Assembly: GCF_932274485.2 (NCBI RefSeq)
Contig: NC_065887.2
Location: 45,651,201-45,715,200 of the forward strand
DNA: 64,000 nucleotides
From: Patella vulgata
Taxonomy: Eukaryota > Mollusca > Gastropoda > Patellidae
Direction of reading: 5' to 3'
The position numbers were made by a program, and so were the translations under genes. The notes below the pieces were generated by a model. It was not told where the DNA came from and did no database searches. It saw nothing but the letters and a program-made list of their open reading frames with translations. Below are positions 11,801 to 22,885 of this stretch, piece after piece; within the stretch, counting starts at the first letter, position 1; each line of letters opens with the position of its first letter.

Positions 11801-14800
11801 CATAAAATTTATTATTTCTTAATCCCTAATGCATACAGGGTAATTTTCGTTTTTAGATGAAATAAGATGCCTTAATACTCTGCTGAAAAGCAGCCAGGCC
11901 TGGACGCAATACAAATCCAATGACCAACTTGCCCCTCTTGCCCCTGCACCCTACTAGCTACGGGCCTGGCAGCTGCTGTAGATATATTTAAAATATCATA
12001 TAATGTTTGTAACTAAATTCCAATTGTTCACTGTGTTTAAATATATAAAATTTTTTGTTTCACACATTAAATGTATATATCTATTTGCAGGATTTATATT
12101 TTAACTCGTACACCAATATAATTTAATAACCAGGAAATAATAGATTGGTTGTTTTCTGGGGTAGGGCAGTTAGATGTAAAAATCGTTCAAATCTGGATAC
12201 AAGCACCAAAATTTGGATAGATCTCTGTTTATTTAATAATAAAATCCTGTTATCCACTTCCGTCTTATCTCTACACGAATTTTACCCACTGGACTGATTG
12301 AGATAAATTTTGTTTGTCCACATATTGTTGTTGATCGGATATTGCTGAAACGTAAGATATATGTTTGTTTCCCACATAGAGTTGTGCAATTTCTTCGGTT
12401 ATACCCCTTTCCTTTTACGTATAAATAAAATGAAATGAGGTTTAACGTCCTACTGTTCTGCTCCCAACTGGGCTAATGAAGATGGGCATGCACCATACAG
12501 TGTACCTATGATGAAAATTTTGCCCGGACAGCGGCACTATGGCCTACTCTTATATCGAATTCCAACTGTCAAGGGATCTTTTACGTGCACGCCAATGTGT
12601 ACATGGGACCTCGGTTTTTCATCTAGTCCGAACGACTAGATAGCTGTCCTTGTCAGGCCCTCCGTCCTGCATCACTGACAAGGGGGAACCACGCCGGAAG
12701 ATCTGGATGAACTTTCTCTGTCAATGCGGGGATCGAACACCCGACCTCCAGGCTCTTATCCACCTAGGCACCACGCCCCCCCCCCTCCATACACACACAC
12801 AAACACACACACTTTTACATATAATTGTGAACTATGTACAAAGGGTGGGGACCCCCCAGGGGACACAGTTTTTGATCTGATTCGGATAAAATATGTGGCG
12901 TTCGAATTTGGTCTGCACCAGACCGCAACTTCTCGGATTAATGCTAGGTTCCCACTATCACGATGCGTGCTGTGATTTAAATCATGGTTTTAATCGTGAA
13001 GTAATCGTGGTAATCCTATCAGGTCTTATCATATATCGAGGTCAGCCGTAGCAATCATGTTGATCGTATCGAAAAGTATCTGCACGTACCAGATCGTGGA
13101 CTCAATAGGGGAAATCTTATTTAAGCACAATGTTAATGATGGACAAAATCTGTGGAACCTCTAGAGCCCTCGATTGTTTGTCCGATTTCGATGAAACTGA
13201 ACGTATAGATCAAAAGATCTTTGTAGAGTTCGATTTTGGGTACATCAAACCACAACTTCTTGGGTTATGGCCCTGAATTGTACAAATTTTGTGGACCCCT
13301 CTAGAGCCCCAAATTTTGGTCCGATTTAGATGAAACTTAAAATATATGTTGAGGATCAATAAAATAGGAGAATTTGGTTCGACTTTATCTCAAACAGTGA
13401 AATTTCCTTGCTAGGAAGTCGACTTTCTTGTAAATGGCTTTCTTGTAAATGGATTTTCGAGTATCTACATTTGAACGATTTTCCTGTTTTTTAGGGGGTG
13501 GGGGTGGGGAGGGGTTGTTGCAGTTCGCTGCTGAACGAGCGACACTCTTTAATCATTTAAATGATTCTGATTCGTAAAGACAAATATGTGAGCTTAGAGT
13601 ACTTTGCCTACTTTTATAAAACTATGATCATTTATATTTTACTGATTTATTTGCAATTTTAGGTCTGACACATTACAGCAGGAAGGAAATACTCCACGAA
13701 AATTTACTTCATCCCTGCATGGCATGCGAAGATCTAACTCTATGGGGACTCGTCTTCGATATAATAGAAATCACAAACTACGACCATGTCGAACACTTCC
13801 TAGTTTAAATCAAGGTAAAGTTGAAACGTGTACTCTCTTCTTATCTCTGTGGCCATCAAATAAAAACAGGATGGATTATGGCCCCTGATTGTACTAGAAA
13901 TCGTGTTTTAGATGAAAATTAAAAATGGTTAGGATAAAACAAAAAATGTTGGATCTGTTGTATGTTGGTTCTCGAGTTTACCCATTGGCTTACATTTACA
14001 ATGTTTGTCATCCCTCTAGGGTCGACAATATTTGTCCAATTCAGATTAAACTTAGAAAAATATGTGTTCAGGATCAAATGTTCGATTTTGGTACACATCA
14101 GAAATTCCATTCTCGAGTTATAACCCTGCTTTGTACGCAAAATGTGAAATATATATGAGGTTTGGGGACCTTCCATTGGGTTTATACCATGTTTATTCAC
14201 TGTGAATATGTGAAGCATTGCAGGGGATAATGAAAGGATGGGCTCTATTGATTTTCCCCATTCCGGGTCCATCTGGTGCAAGATGTGGATGTATCTTATA
14301 TGACAATCGCATGGTCGGCCTTATCCATTACATTAGTCCATTACATCATTGTAATTACGTTATTTTAAAATATCAGTAGTTATCATTTGAATTATCCACT
14401 GTTTAGTATTTTTTTTACCTTAGATGATGATTTGTGCGTGTATTAAAATGATATATTTATTTCTCATTTTACAGTATACTTAGTTGTAAATCAAAAAGAT
14501 ATTGCCCTATAAAATTGCATATGCAGAATTTAAAATTCTATGCATTGAATAGGCTAGACTGATGAAGAACATGAAATGCCTTGTTGTTTATTTCAGGCAA
14601 CACTGTAAAACCAGAAGAAGGTCAATACCAGGGTCTTCAGAAACAAATGGAAAATACTAGAACCAGTGTCGATAATCTTGAGCGTAAAATGGGGTGTTTA
14701 AGTAGTGAGGTTCGTCGAGTCAGTAATACTGTGGAACAGTTACTAAAAGTGATAACCAGCTCGGGTAGATTCCTGAATCTTACTGAAACTCTAGCTTCTC

Positions 14801-15381
14801 CAAATTTATCCCCCAATTCCCCAGGGGAATCATCATTTTCCTTTGAACCGAATGTTGAGGAGAGTTTACCGAATTTACTTGGTTCTAGTATGTTGAGTGT
14901 GGGTAGTGACGGTATGATTAAAAGCGAAAATAGTATTCCACATATGGTGTTCTCACCATGTTGTTCAGCTGATTCCTACATAAAAGGCTTGTCATTGTCT
15001 TCTGAAAATTTACCTTATGATAAACAAGCTTCAGAGTTGTATAACAGACAGTATTTAAGGTCACCTAAACAAACACGCCTTTCCGTACCGACAACAAATC
15101 TTGTGCACAGTCCTCGGGCAAATCAAAAAAGTCACAATCACATTCTTAAATCAAAATCTGCTAATGATATGAAGGAGGAATTTAGTGATTTTAATGAACT
15201 TAATACTTGTGAGTTTGAAACAAGTGTGACTTGTTTGGGGAATCCTCATCTAGAAGGAAGTAATCCTGTGTGCGAGAACACTAAGGTACTCAATACAGGA
15301 GAGGAGATGGCCGTAAATCAACCTACAAGTAAACTTGATGTTAATGATCAAGGTTCATTGATTGTAACTACTGAACTTTGA
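5629..15381 (+). CDS. Elk-type voltage-gated K+ channel (KCNH3/4/8-like), 3' part of gene, five exons
   Basis: Joining 5629-5878, 7247-7467, 7972-8195, 13663-13814 and 14597-15381 gives 543 residues and a stop, every junction GT-AG and in phase. The protein is the cytoplasmic C-terminal half of an ether-a-go-go-family potassium channel, which sits in the plasma membrane as a tetramer. Residues 1-24 are the end of the C-linker (FPEEMRGEISLHLHKEIL). Residues 25-150 are the cyclic-nucleotide-binding homology domain, with CSGSMEVLK, AILGKGDLFG and EDIQHDLTYNL, wording that fits Elk better than Erg or Eag. YNL at 146-148 is the intrinsic-ligand motif that fills the nucleotide pocket in Elk channels. 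An acidic linker follows (158-205), then a heptad-like coiled coil (about 293-337) and a low-complexity tail. The PAS, voltage-sensor and pore exons were not found in 1-5628 and must lie off the left edge. The exact paralogue is uncertain. Confidence 0.93.
5879..7246 (+). other. Elk intron, no element recognised
   Basis: 1.37 kb of AT-rich intron between two conserved cNBHD exons. Open frames here show no family features. Confidence 0.6.
7247..7467 (+). CDS. Elk channel exon: second half of cNBHD with YNL motif
   Basis: Acceptor tttcag ends at 7246 and donor gtgagt starts at 7468. The exon completes the split Gly codon and reads KGDLFGSDI through EDIQHDLTYNLRD. It contains the alpha-C helix and the YNL intrinsic ligand. 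It ends in phase 0 at DEDK. Confidence 0.93.
7972..8195 (+). CDS. Elk channel exon: acidic cytoplasmic linker
   Basis: Acceptor tttttag ends at 7971 and donor gtaata starts at 8196. It is strongly acidic (SEDEEEYVDDDGD, DDIDAGDDID), then basic and Ser-rich (SRLRSRSLKLS). It is placed by phase and by continuity with the next exon, since linkers in this family are poorly conserved. It ends after two bases of an Arg codon. Confidence 0.85.
8785..9400 (+). mobile_element. third family of microsatellite plus tandem-unit element
   Basis: It starts with GTCCGTCCGTCTGTCTGTCTG at about 8826, then has two diverged units of about 267 bp that share AACTCTCCTTCTAATTGAG (8879 and 9146). A fragment of the same family is at 62440-62525. 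The layout resembles the HINE families but the sequence differs, and the ends are not defined. Confidence 0.55.
9400..12415 (+). other. Elk intron, mostly unannotated
   Basis: AT-rich intron. The only structure noticed is a 69-bp segment (about 11899-11967) with hAT-like ends CAGGCCTGG and CGGGCCTG. No coding potential seen. Confidence 0.5.
12421..12777 (-). mobile_element. tRNA-derived SINE family 1, near full length
   Basis: Read on the minus strand, the head has an A box (GCCTAGGTGGATAAGAGC) and B box (GGTGTTCGATCCC). A body of about 280 bp follows, with GGCGTGCACGTAAAAGATCC and GCAGAACAGTAGGACGTTAA, ending in an A/T-rich tail at 12421. Other copies or pieces lie at 22605, 24940, 25500, 26640, 27908 and 40302. 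Confidence 0.85.
13140..13375 (+). repeat. decayed HINE family B internal units
   Basis: Two degenerate units (CCTCTAGAGCCC, TCCGATTTCGATGAAACT, GGGTTATGGCCCTGAATTG). They have no 5' or 3' end and are relics inside the channel intron. Confidence 0.55.
13375..13662 (+). other. Elk intron upstream of exon 4, no element recognised
   Basis: Short direct repeat (CTTTCTTGTAAATGG twice, about 13421-13455) and a G-rich run near 13495-13515. Nothing else seen. Confidence 0.4.
13663..13814 (+). CDS. Elk channel exon: basic linker segment
   Basis: Acceptor ttttag ends at 13662 and donor gtaaag starts at 13815. Fifty codons are open and rich in Arg and Ser (HGMRRSNSMGTRLRY, LRPCRTLPSLNQ). The phase matches both neighbours. 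It follows a 5.5-kb intron and is flanked on both sides by decayed tandem-repeat units. Confidence 0.82.
13870..14155 (+). repeat. decayed HINE family B internal units
   Basis: Degenerate units (CCCCTGATTGTAC, CTCTAGGGTCGACAATATTT, GAGTTATAACCCTGCTTTG) downstream of exon 4. The exon is thus bracketed by relics of one repeat family. Confidence 0.45.
14156..14596 (+). other. Elk intron before terminal exon, nothing recognised
   Basis: AT-rich intron with a normal branch and pyrimidine region before 14596. No element seen. Confidence 0.5.
14597..15381 (+). CDS. Elk channel terminal exon: coiled coil and C-terminal tail
   Basis: Acceptor tttcag ends at 14596 and the TGA stop is at 15379-15381. 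The exon encodes 260 residues. The first 55 contain a heptad pattern (LQKQMENTRTSVDNLERKMG, then VSNTVEQLLKVI) like the C-terminal assembly coiled coil of KCNH channels. The rest is Ser/Asn-rich with no domain I recognise. Confidence 0.88.
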
Positions 15382-16200
15382 TTATCATTATTAGTGACTG
15401 TTTAAAGTTGTTGTTTTTTTTTTTAAATCTTGCCTATTTTGGATTTAAAATCTTGTCTATATTACATAGTCCTCGTTATTGTATATCTTTCAACATTTTG
15501 AAAACGGTTTATATTTTTAACTTCTTTTCTAGAAGTTATTCGTTATTCTGATTTGAGTGATTTGACCATTTTATGATGTAAACGCAGACTAAATATCTGT
15601 ATATATTGGGTATTTCAATATTCCAGGTCCATCTGTACTTCCACAAGCTGAAGTTTGTATTATATCTACAGATCAAAGCTTGGTTTTTTTTTCTTTACAA
15701 ATGCCCAAATTATAAATTTTGAACACGTTTCAGTTTACCTGTTTAATTTTAAAACATATGGTTTTTAAAACTTTCTAAGTAGACTTTTTTTAGTATGCAT
15801 ATCGCAAAGTATTTGTATAATATTGGTCCCCTATTTTATTATTGTACATCACAAGATATGCCCATAAGCTTTAGACAACCTATATAAATACTTTCTTTGC
15901 AAGAAAAATATTTGCTATGAAGGATACGTTTTCAGACAAGAATCTTACCAAAGTGGAGAAACTGTAAGTCAGTTCGCCACATATCTAACCCCTACACGTA
16001 AATTTACATAATGTAAACGATACCATCACTGATCAAGTTGTCGCTATATTGTTTTTACAGTGTGCTATCAACTTTAGATCCCATTATATTAATGAACATA
16101 CCGTGTGCTTTGACTTTTGGATTAACTACACCACTTTTAATACAAGTGTACAAAATAACTAAATGTGATCAATCGAAATAAACTCAATTTCCATGACTGA
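15382..16200 (+). other. probable 3' UTR of the Elk channel gene
   Basis: AT-rich, non-coding sequence after the stop. The first AATAAA I see downstream is at 16177-16182, so a 3' UTR of about 0.8 kb is plausible. Part of it (15800-15880) is echoed as a diverged direct repeat at 16305-16390. The end is inferred, not demonstrated. Confidence 0.4.
16177..16182 (+). terminator. candidate poly(A) signal AATAAA of the Elk gene
   Basis: AATAAA about 800 bp after the channel stop codon and 220 bp before the palindromic element at 16400. No downstream cleavage data are available. Confidence 0.35.
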
Positions 16201-16399
16201 ATCGTTCAGATTGTTAACAAAATAAGAAGATATTCAATTCATTATTGAGAATTATATTTATAGAACTGACAGTTGTCCATTGCTGTGGATTTTTAAAATT
16301 TGTTTAGTGTCCATATCGCATAACAAATGTATAATAACTGGCCCCCTTATATAATATAAATGTACAATGCTCCTAAGAATCTGAATAATAGAGACTATC

Positions 16400-17101
16400 T
16401 TAAAGGACAATATTGGTGTCAGTCATTATTACATATGTGATAGAACTGGTTAAATACATTCCAAATATAATTTTAACACAGAGATCATTGCTACGGGAGA
16501 CGTGTAACAAACACAAGAAGAAACGGGAAGTGACGCCAAACATGACAAACACGAGTTGTCCTTCTATATAACTGAATGAAGTAACGAGCGATAACAGACA
16601 AACGATCGAATTTCATTTCAGTGATAATTCCGTTGAAGTTGAAAGGTTATTATATGGGACGGTGAGAGAGTATCTCACAATTCAGAAATAGAATTGGCTG
16701 TCACTAGATAAGGGACACAAGAAAAATAGAAAAATCCTGTGCATTCCCCCGTTTTTATTCATTCTGTTCTTAATAAAAACATGGTAATGCACGGACTTAA
16801 TTTTCTAATTTGTTCGTTATCTTTTATCTACTGACAGCCAATTCTTTTTTTGAATTGTCAGATATCCTCTCGTTGTCCCATACAACAACTTTTTATCTTC
16901 AACTGAATTATCAGTGAAATGAAATTCGATCGTTTGTCTGTTATCGCTCGTTACTTCAGTCAGTTACATAGAAGGACAACTCGTGTTTGTCATGTTTGAC
17001 GTCACTTCCCGTTTCTTCACGTGCTTGTTACACATCTCCCGTAGCAATGATCTCTATGTTAAAATTATTTTATAATGACTGACACCAATATTGTCCTTTA
17101 A
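16400..17101. mobile_element. near-perfect foldback element (700-bp palindrome)
   Basis: 16400-16755 and 16770-17101 are inverted copies with a tiny loop. The tips are TTAAAGGACAATATTGG and its complement, and the inner ends GTGCATT...TTTTTATT and AATAAAAAC...AATGCAC. The arms differ by scattered substitutions, so the two halves are not an assembly mirror. It has no coding content. Confidence 0.82.
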
Positions 17102-17600
17102 CTCGAGCAGTAAGGCCTACTGCATGTGTGTGTGTATATAAACTTGCATAAAAACAACACTAGGAATGTATGTTTAATTTTAAAGTTTATGGTTTTTAAA
17201 CTTTTTTCTGCGGGATTTGATAATTACAGACGACTTTTCTCCATGGACGCCACCCTGTAAATAGCATCATGTCTTTACCCAAAGGAAACGGAATCGAAGA
17301 GGCCTCCTAATCGATCTGGTGTGTCCTACCTACTAGACTAAAGCCCCGTTTACACTTGGCCGCAACGCCAAATGTAGAACTCTTCAAAGAAAAGTTAATT
17401 TCAGTCCCTATGCAAATTACCCGGATCAAATCCACCTCAAAACATTTTAATCGAATGAAAAGTACCCCAATCTATAAGTAGCCTTGTTTATCAAGCAACT
17501 TGATACATGCACGACTGTTTCCCACTTTACCATAAAACTACATTCTGGAATTGTCCTCCGCTCTTTTCTTTTTCCGCCAGTTCGCAAATACGCTAGCCAT
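17102..17600. other. intergenic, nothing recognised
   Basis: Unique-looking sequence between the foldback element and an (ATT)n-tailed fragment. No gene signature. Confidence 0.4.
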
Positions 17601-17604
17601 GCGA

Positions 17605-17700
17605 TCCCCTCATTATTGTTATTATTATTATTACAGCATATTTATAGTGCACCCTTTCATATAACATGTTCAGGGGCACTTTACAAAGTGACAATGTAAA
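17605..17700 (-). mobile_element. 3' end fragment of a short or long retroposon with (AAT)n tail
   Basis: A TTATTATTATTACAGCATA tract leads into TTTATAGTGCACCC and GGGGCACTTTACAAAG. This is the layout of a 3' end with a trinucleotide tail read on the minus strand. A reverse copy lacking the tail is at 5300-5355. Confidence 0.45.
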
Positions 17701-17867
17701 TTATACATAAACAACAAGATTATGGACATGTGAACGATTGTATACAGAGTCAGTTAAAAACCTGATTAAATAAATGTGTTTAAATTTTTTTTTTAATGTT
17801 TTCTGTAAAAGTTACATACGACTTCATTAATTTTGTCAATTCTTAGACCTGCAATTAGTTTATTTAA

Positions 17868-17941
17868 CTTGAATTGATCTCAACTTACCCCGAGGATCAT
17901 CCAACACTTGAATTGATCTCAACTTACCCCAAGGATCATCC
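17868..17941 (+). repeat. two-copy direct tandem repeat, 36 bp
   Basis: ACTTGAATTGATCTCAACTT followed by ACCCCRAGGATCATCC occurs twice in tandem. Confidence 0.7.
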
Positions 17942-18039
17942 TACAATAACCAGAATAAAATAGGGTTGGGTTTTTATATCAGTAACTATGGTTACCGAAT
18001 AAACCAACAGAATGACAAATACTTTCTCCATAACCTCCA

Positions 18040-20234
18040 CAATATATGTGGACGTATATTGTCGTCGCCCCTGTCCGTCCGTCCGTCCACAATTGTTTGT
18101 GAACACTCTACAGGTCACAATTTTTATCCGATTTCAATGAAACTTGAAATATATAGGTTTATCACCCCAAAATCTCGGTTCCTTTCGATATTGGCATGTA
18201 TCGGACTGTAACTTCATGGAGTATGGCCCTTGGTTGTACGAAAAATCACGTTTTTAGCTTGCGAACACTATAGAGGTCACAATTTTTATCCAATTTGGTT
18301 TAAACTTGAAATGTGTGTTTATAACCCACAGATCTCGGTTCCTTTCGATATTCGCGCATATCGGACCATAACTTCCTGAATTATGGCCCCTGGTTGTACG
18401 AAAAATCGCGTTTTAAGCTTGTGGACCCTATAGAGGTCATAATTTTTATCCGATTTGAAAAACTGTATTATTATATCACCGTTACACCCTAAGGCTGGCT
18501 GAGTTCGAATTTCGTGAAAATCGGCCGAAAACTGACAGACAAAATGGCGTAAAAATATGTTATATCAAGGTTGTGGGCCCTATAGAGGTCACAATTTTTA
18601 TCCAATTTTGTTGAAACTTGAAATGTAAGTTTATAACCCAAAGATCTCGGTTCCTTTCGATATTCGTGCATATCGGACCGTAATGTCCTGAATTATGGCC
18701 CCTGATTGTACGAAAAATCGCGTTTTTAGCTTGTGGACCCTATAGAGGTCATATATTTTATCTGATTTTAAAAAAAACGTTTTATTATATCACCGTTACA
18801 CCCTAAGGACGACTGAGTTCGAATTTCGTGAAAATCGGCCCAAAATTGACAGACAAAATGGCCGCCGTTCATTCTCAAATAGCGTAAAAATATGGCATAT
18901 CAAGGTTGTGGACCTTGCAAGGTCACAATTTTTATCCGATTTTGTTGAAACTTGAAATGTACGTTTATAACCCAAAGATCGTGGTTCCTTTCGATATTCG
19001 TGCATATCGGACCGTAACTTCCTGAATCCTGAATTATGGCCCCTGATTGTACGAAAAATCGTGTTTTTAGCTTGTGAACCATATATGGGTCATAATTTGT
19101 ATCCGATTTAAAAAAAAAATTGTTTTAGTATATCACCACTACACCATAAGAATAGCTGAGTTCGAATTACGTGAAAATCGGCCCAAAACTGACAGACAAA
19201 ATGACCGCCCCTCGTTCTCAAATAGAGTAAAAATATGGTATATCAAGGTTTTGGACCCTATAGAGGTCACAATTTTTATCCGATTTTGTTGAAACTTGAA
19301 ATGTAAGTTTATAACCCAAAGATCTTGTTTCCTTTCGAAATTCGCGCGTATCTGACGTAATTTCCTGAATTATGGCCCCTGATTGTACGAATAGTCTCGT
19401 TTTAGCTTGTCGACCCTTTAGAGGTCATAATTTTTATCAGATTTAAAAAAACATTCGAATATATCACCATTACACCCTAAGGAATTTCGTAAATATCGGA
19501 CAAAACTGACAGACAAAATGGCCGTCCCTCGTACTCAAATAGTGTAAAAAAAATATGGTATATCAATGTTGTGGGCCTTCTAGAGGTCACAATTTTCTTT
19601 TCATTTTGATGAAACTTGAAATGTAAGTTAATAACCCAAAGATCTTGGTTCCTTTCGATATTCAGCATATTGGATAGTAACTTCCTAAATTCTGGCCCTT
19701 GATTGTACGAAAAATCACGTTTTTAGCTTGTGGTCCTTGTAGAGGTCACAATTTTTATCTGATTTAAAAAAAATGTGTGAATATATCACCATTACAAACT
19801 AAGATTATGGATCCTTTTGATAATCACGGATACCTGAACTTAACTTCCTGGATTATGGCCCCTGCTTGTTCGAAAATGGCATTTTTAGCTTGCGGATTCT
19901 CTAGAGGTCACAATTTTTTTCCGATTTTAAAAACCGTTTAAATATTTCATCATTCCACCATAATAAAGGTTGAATTCGAATTTCGGTAAAATCGAAATGA
20001 AACTGCCCAACAAAATGGCCGCTCTTTGTACTCAAATTGTGTAAAAGTATGCAATACGTAGGTTGTCTATCCTCTATATCCCAAAGATCTCAGTCCCTTT
20101 TGATATTTGCGCATTTCAGACCATAACTTTCTGGATTATTGCCCTGATTGTACAAAAAATCCCGTTTGTTTTTAGCTTGTTCTCTATCAATCTCTTGCAA
20201 AATGTGGGCGTATCCTGCCTGGCAGCCACTGGTT
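18040..20234 (+). mobile_element. HINE/pearl-like element, family B, long copy
   Basis: It starts near GTGGACGTATATTGTCGTCG and a GTCC microsatellite. It contains about twelve tandem units of roughly 155 bp or alternating double units (GAGGTCACAATTTTTATCCG, GAAACTTGAAATGTAAG, CGGTTCCTTTCGATATTCG, ATTATGGCCCCTGATTGTAC, AAATCGGCC.AAAACTGAC). It ends with AAATGTGGGCGTATCCTGCC, TGGCAGCC and ACTGG. The subterminal inverted repeat and final hairpin match the other copies. No protein gene. Confidence 0.82.
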
Positions 20235-20410
20235 GTAAAAAAAAGTAAGAAAAAACGGCAGAACCGATGATGAATTCTAACTTATTGGTGACGATTTTTT
20301 TTTTATTTATTTATTTTTTGTTTTTGTTTTTTTTTGTTGTTGTTGTAATCTGGATAGTACAGTGTATTTTGAGATTTGCTTGTAGTTATAGAATAAAAAC
20401 AGAACTCAAT

Positions 20411-20463
20411 GACCATTGAATACCGCTCGGGTTATTCAATGGTTCACTCGAGTGAATAACCCG
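20411..20463. other. overlapping alternative hairpins
   Basis: CCATTGAATA pairs perfectly with TATTCAATGG (10 bp). The overlapping CGGGTTATTCA pairs perfectly with TGAATAACCCG (11 bp). The two stems share the middle strand and exclude each other. Function unknown; probably part of a mobile element end. Confidence 0.6.
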
Positions 20464-20526
20464 AAGGGGGTAGTATTGGGTCAATCGTTCCGCCAATGGC
20501 CCTTTAAATGACGATGTCTCAATATT

Positions 20527-20860
20527 AGACCGGAGGCTCAGCGCGGGGGTGGGGGGGGGTCCATCAAATGGGCACAAAACCAGACCCAACTTTTCTAGAG
20601 TAAAATTTTGCGTAGATTACGATGCCGAGTGGTAATCAGTCCGCTGTTGGGGCGTTTTCGAGATATTCGGGGTCAAAGGTCAAATGAGTTCATTTGCACA
20701 GAAAGTGAATGCGCAGTCATTCTTGTATTATGAAAAGAAGCTGAAAATGATCGAAAGTAATTACACTTTCAATAAAAATGTAAACTTGCTAAATTCACCT
20801 TTAGTCTTAGTGACCCTGGAGGTCAAAAGGTGAAATTTACTGTTTTTGCACTAGGAAGAT
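20527..20860 (+). repeat. left arm of an inverted pair with 38605-39127
   Basis: The tip AGACCGGAGGCTCAG, the core GGGGCGTTTTCGAGATATTC and GGTCAAAGGTCAAATGAG, and the inner GACCCTGGAGGTCAAAAGG are all found inverted at 38605-39127. The arm text is also related to the pair at 48606/56025. Confidence 0.75.
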
Positions 20861-20889
20861 TTAAAGCAATAAAATGTCAATGTAAAATA

Positions 20890-21655
20890 TAAAAATTAAA
20901 GCGAAACCTGTTCTAATTAATAATAGGAACATTTCAAATTTATCTTTAGGTGGTCTTAGCACCGAACTTTAACTTTGGAACGTCAAAAATGATCTTGCAT
21001 AACAGAACCAACACACTTTGAAACCTGTTTCAAAAATACGTAAAAACTGTCAAATCGAAATCTCTCCGATTTATTTTCACAACGATTATTATACATAATG
21101 ATACTAGTTATCTGAAAAACAATTGAATAGTTTCAGTGTTGGACTACAGCCTGCAGGCCGCGTGGATTTCCGAGAATCCCAGTCTAGGAAAACCGACGTT
21201 AATCTCTGACGGGAAAACACACATCTGGCGACGAGATTAAAAGTTTGCAAACTTTTTATGAGTTTATATGAATTTCGCCGGAACATGGACACAGATAAAA
21301 CCGACGAATGCATTGTACATAGTAGTTCACAGGATATATATGTCGTATTTGTAAATGTTAGCGGGGGAAATTTGGGCAGACTTTGTGTACGCGGCCTGCA
21401 GGCTGGAGTCCAGCCATGGAACTATTTAATTGCTTTTTTCAGACAACTAGTATCATTATGTATAGCATTCGTTGTAAAACTAATTCGGAGAGATTTTGAT
21501 TTAAAAGTTTTTACGTATTTTTGAAACAGGCTCCGAAACGTTTTGGTTCTGTTATGCAAGATCATTTTCGACGTTCCAAAGTAAAAGTTTGGTGCTAAGA
21601 CCACCTAAAGATTTATTATAAATGTTCCTATTATTAATTAGAACAGGAGTTGTCT
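20890..21655. mobile_element. palindromic element with arms of about 265 bp
   Basis: 20890-21165 is inverted at 21390-21655 around a 225-bp spacer. Shared text includes CCTGTTCTAATTAATAATAG, GGTGGTCTTAGCACC and GGCCTGCAGGC. A third partial copy lies at 32025-32150. No open frame with family features. Confidence 0.78.
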
Positions 21656-21768
21656 GTAAAGGAATTCTAATTAACTGCCAAACATTCTACGCACAAAGGC
21701 GCTACCTGACGAGGTAACGAGATACTTGGCGGTTAATTTTAATTCCTTTACAAACCAATATTTTATTA
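21652..21768. mobile_element. MITE with 27-bp TIRs
   Basis: TGTAAAGGAATTCTAATTAA plus CTGCCAA at the left end is inverted at the right as TTGGCGGTTAATTTTAATTC plus CTTTACA. A second left half occurs at 21829-21880. About 115 bp, no coding content. Confidence 0.75.
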
Positions 21769-22039
21769 AAACATACACATATTTAAAAGAATGTTTCTTA
21801 TGAAAATATAAAGATAACAAAAAAATTAGTTTGTAAAGGAATCCTAATTAACTGCCAAACATTCTACGCACAAAAACTCCGATTTGGGCACAAAGCAGCG
21901 AGGCTTCTTAAATTCAACTAAATTGTTATTTTGTGTTTTCAAAGTCAACATTTTGGAGTTATTGGATGTTATTTTGGAGTTATTGGGTGTTATTGGCGAT
22001 TATTGGGTGTTATTGGGTAATTCGATGCGTCCGGCTGGG

Positions 22040-22612
22040 ATAATGAAGACCGGAATAGGCCTACACCTAGTTACTATACTTGTAACGTTAAACTGTGTGT
22101 TTAACGTTGCAATTGATACAGTCTAAGACTCCTTACGCAAGTTTAAATAGGTTCAAACGCACAAGTGTCAACACATATCATTCAGTTTGTATTGGAATAA
22201 GTAATTCTATGACAAATAGTGAAGACTGGGCCACTAACATAATTACCGAACAGTTTTTCTTTGTGGTTATGCGTTCTACATTTGCATAGCGATGTTTCTT
22301 GTAATGACGTATTACGCAAGCCGCCATGACACCGGACAGTTGAAATTTCGCGTAGCAGTTGGGTTTCATCAAATCATATAATTATGCGTTAAGGCTTCAC
22401 CTTTATTTCAATGGGAATTGGTTTATTATATGTTAAGCTATGTGCAGTACAGTTTTGGGCCAGTTTATGTGTAAATTAAGGGAGCTATAGGCCAGTAACC
22501 TTTTTGTAGTCATTTGACTAAGTAATATGGGCAATAAGGAACTCCGTAGGACGAGCCACTACTGTGGCTGGAGTAAGCCGGAAGACATCAGTAGTGGAAC
22601 CATTTCTAGCCT
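22040..22612 (+). repeat. repeat X, copy 1
   Basis: A direct copy of 24225-24750, about 90% alike by eye, partly inverted again at 27660-27913. Shared text includes ACAGTCTAAGACTCCTTACG, GTTAAGCTATGTGCAGTAC and CATCAGTAGTGGAACCATTT. A 9-bp stem, CCACTACTG / CAGTAGTGG, lies near its right end. Confidence 0.78.
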
Positions 22613-22885
22613 ACACCATACAATGTGCCATGGGCGAAATTTTGTTTGGATTAGCAGCAGTACGACCCACTCTTCTATCGAATTCCTATTGTCAAGGGAT
22701 CTTTTACGTGCACGCCAAAGTGTACACCGGAAATCTAAAAAAGACTATCCGTTGTCCCTTGCAACCCCCTTGTCTGCTACTACTCACAAGGGAACATTAC
22801 GTTCCAAAATCCCAATGAATCTTTTCGGCAAACTAAGGGAGCGAATCGGAAACCCCCAGACTAGCAAGCCAATGTCTTACTCTGG
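22613..22885 (-). mobile_element. SINE family 1 copy, diverged
   Basis: Text such as AAGGGATCTTTTACGTGCAC and CACCATACAATGTGCCATG matches the body of 12421-12777 on the same strand. The tRNA-like head near 22880 is decayed. It abuts repeat X. Confidence 0.7.

Noticed and set aside
11899-11967. Mini hAT-like element with CAGGCC ends
   Set aside because: Only 69 bp, and the flanking 8 bases do not match convincingly.
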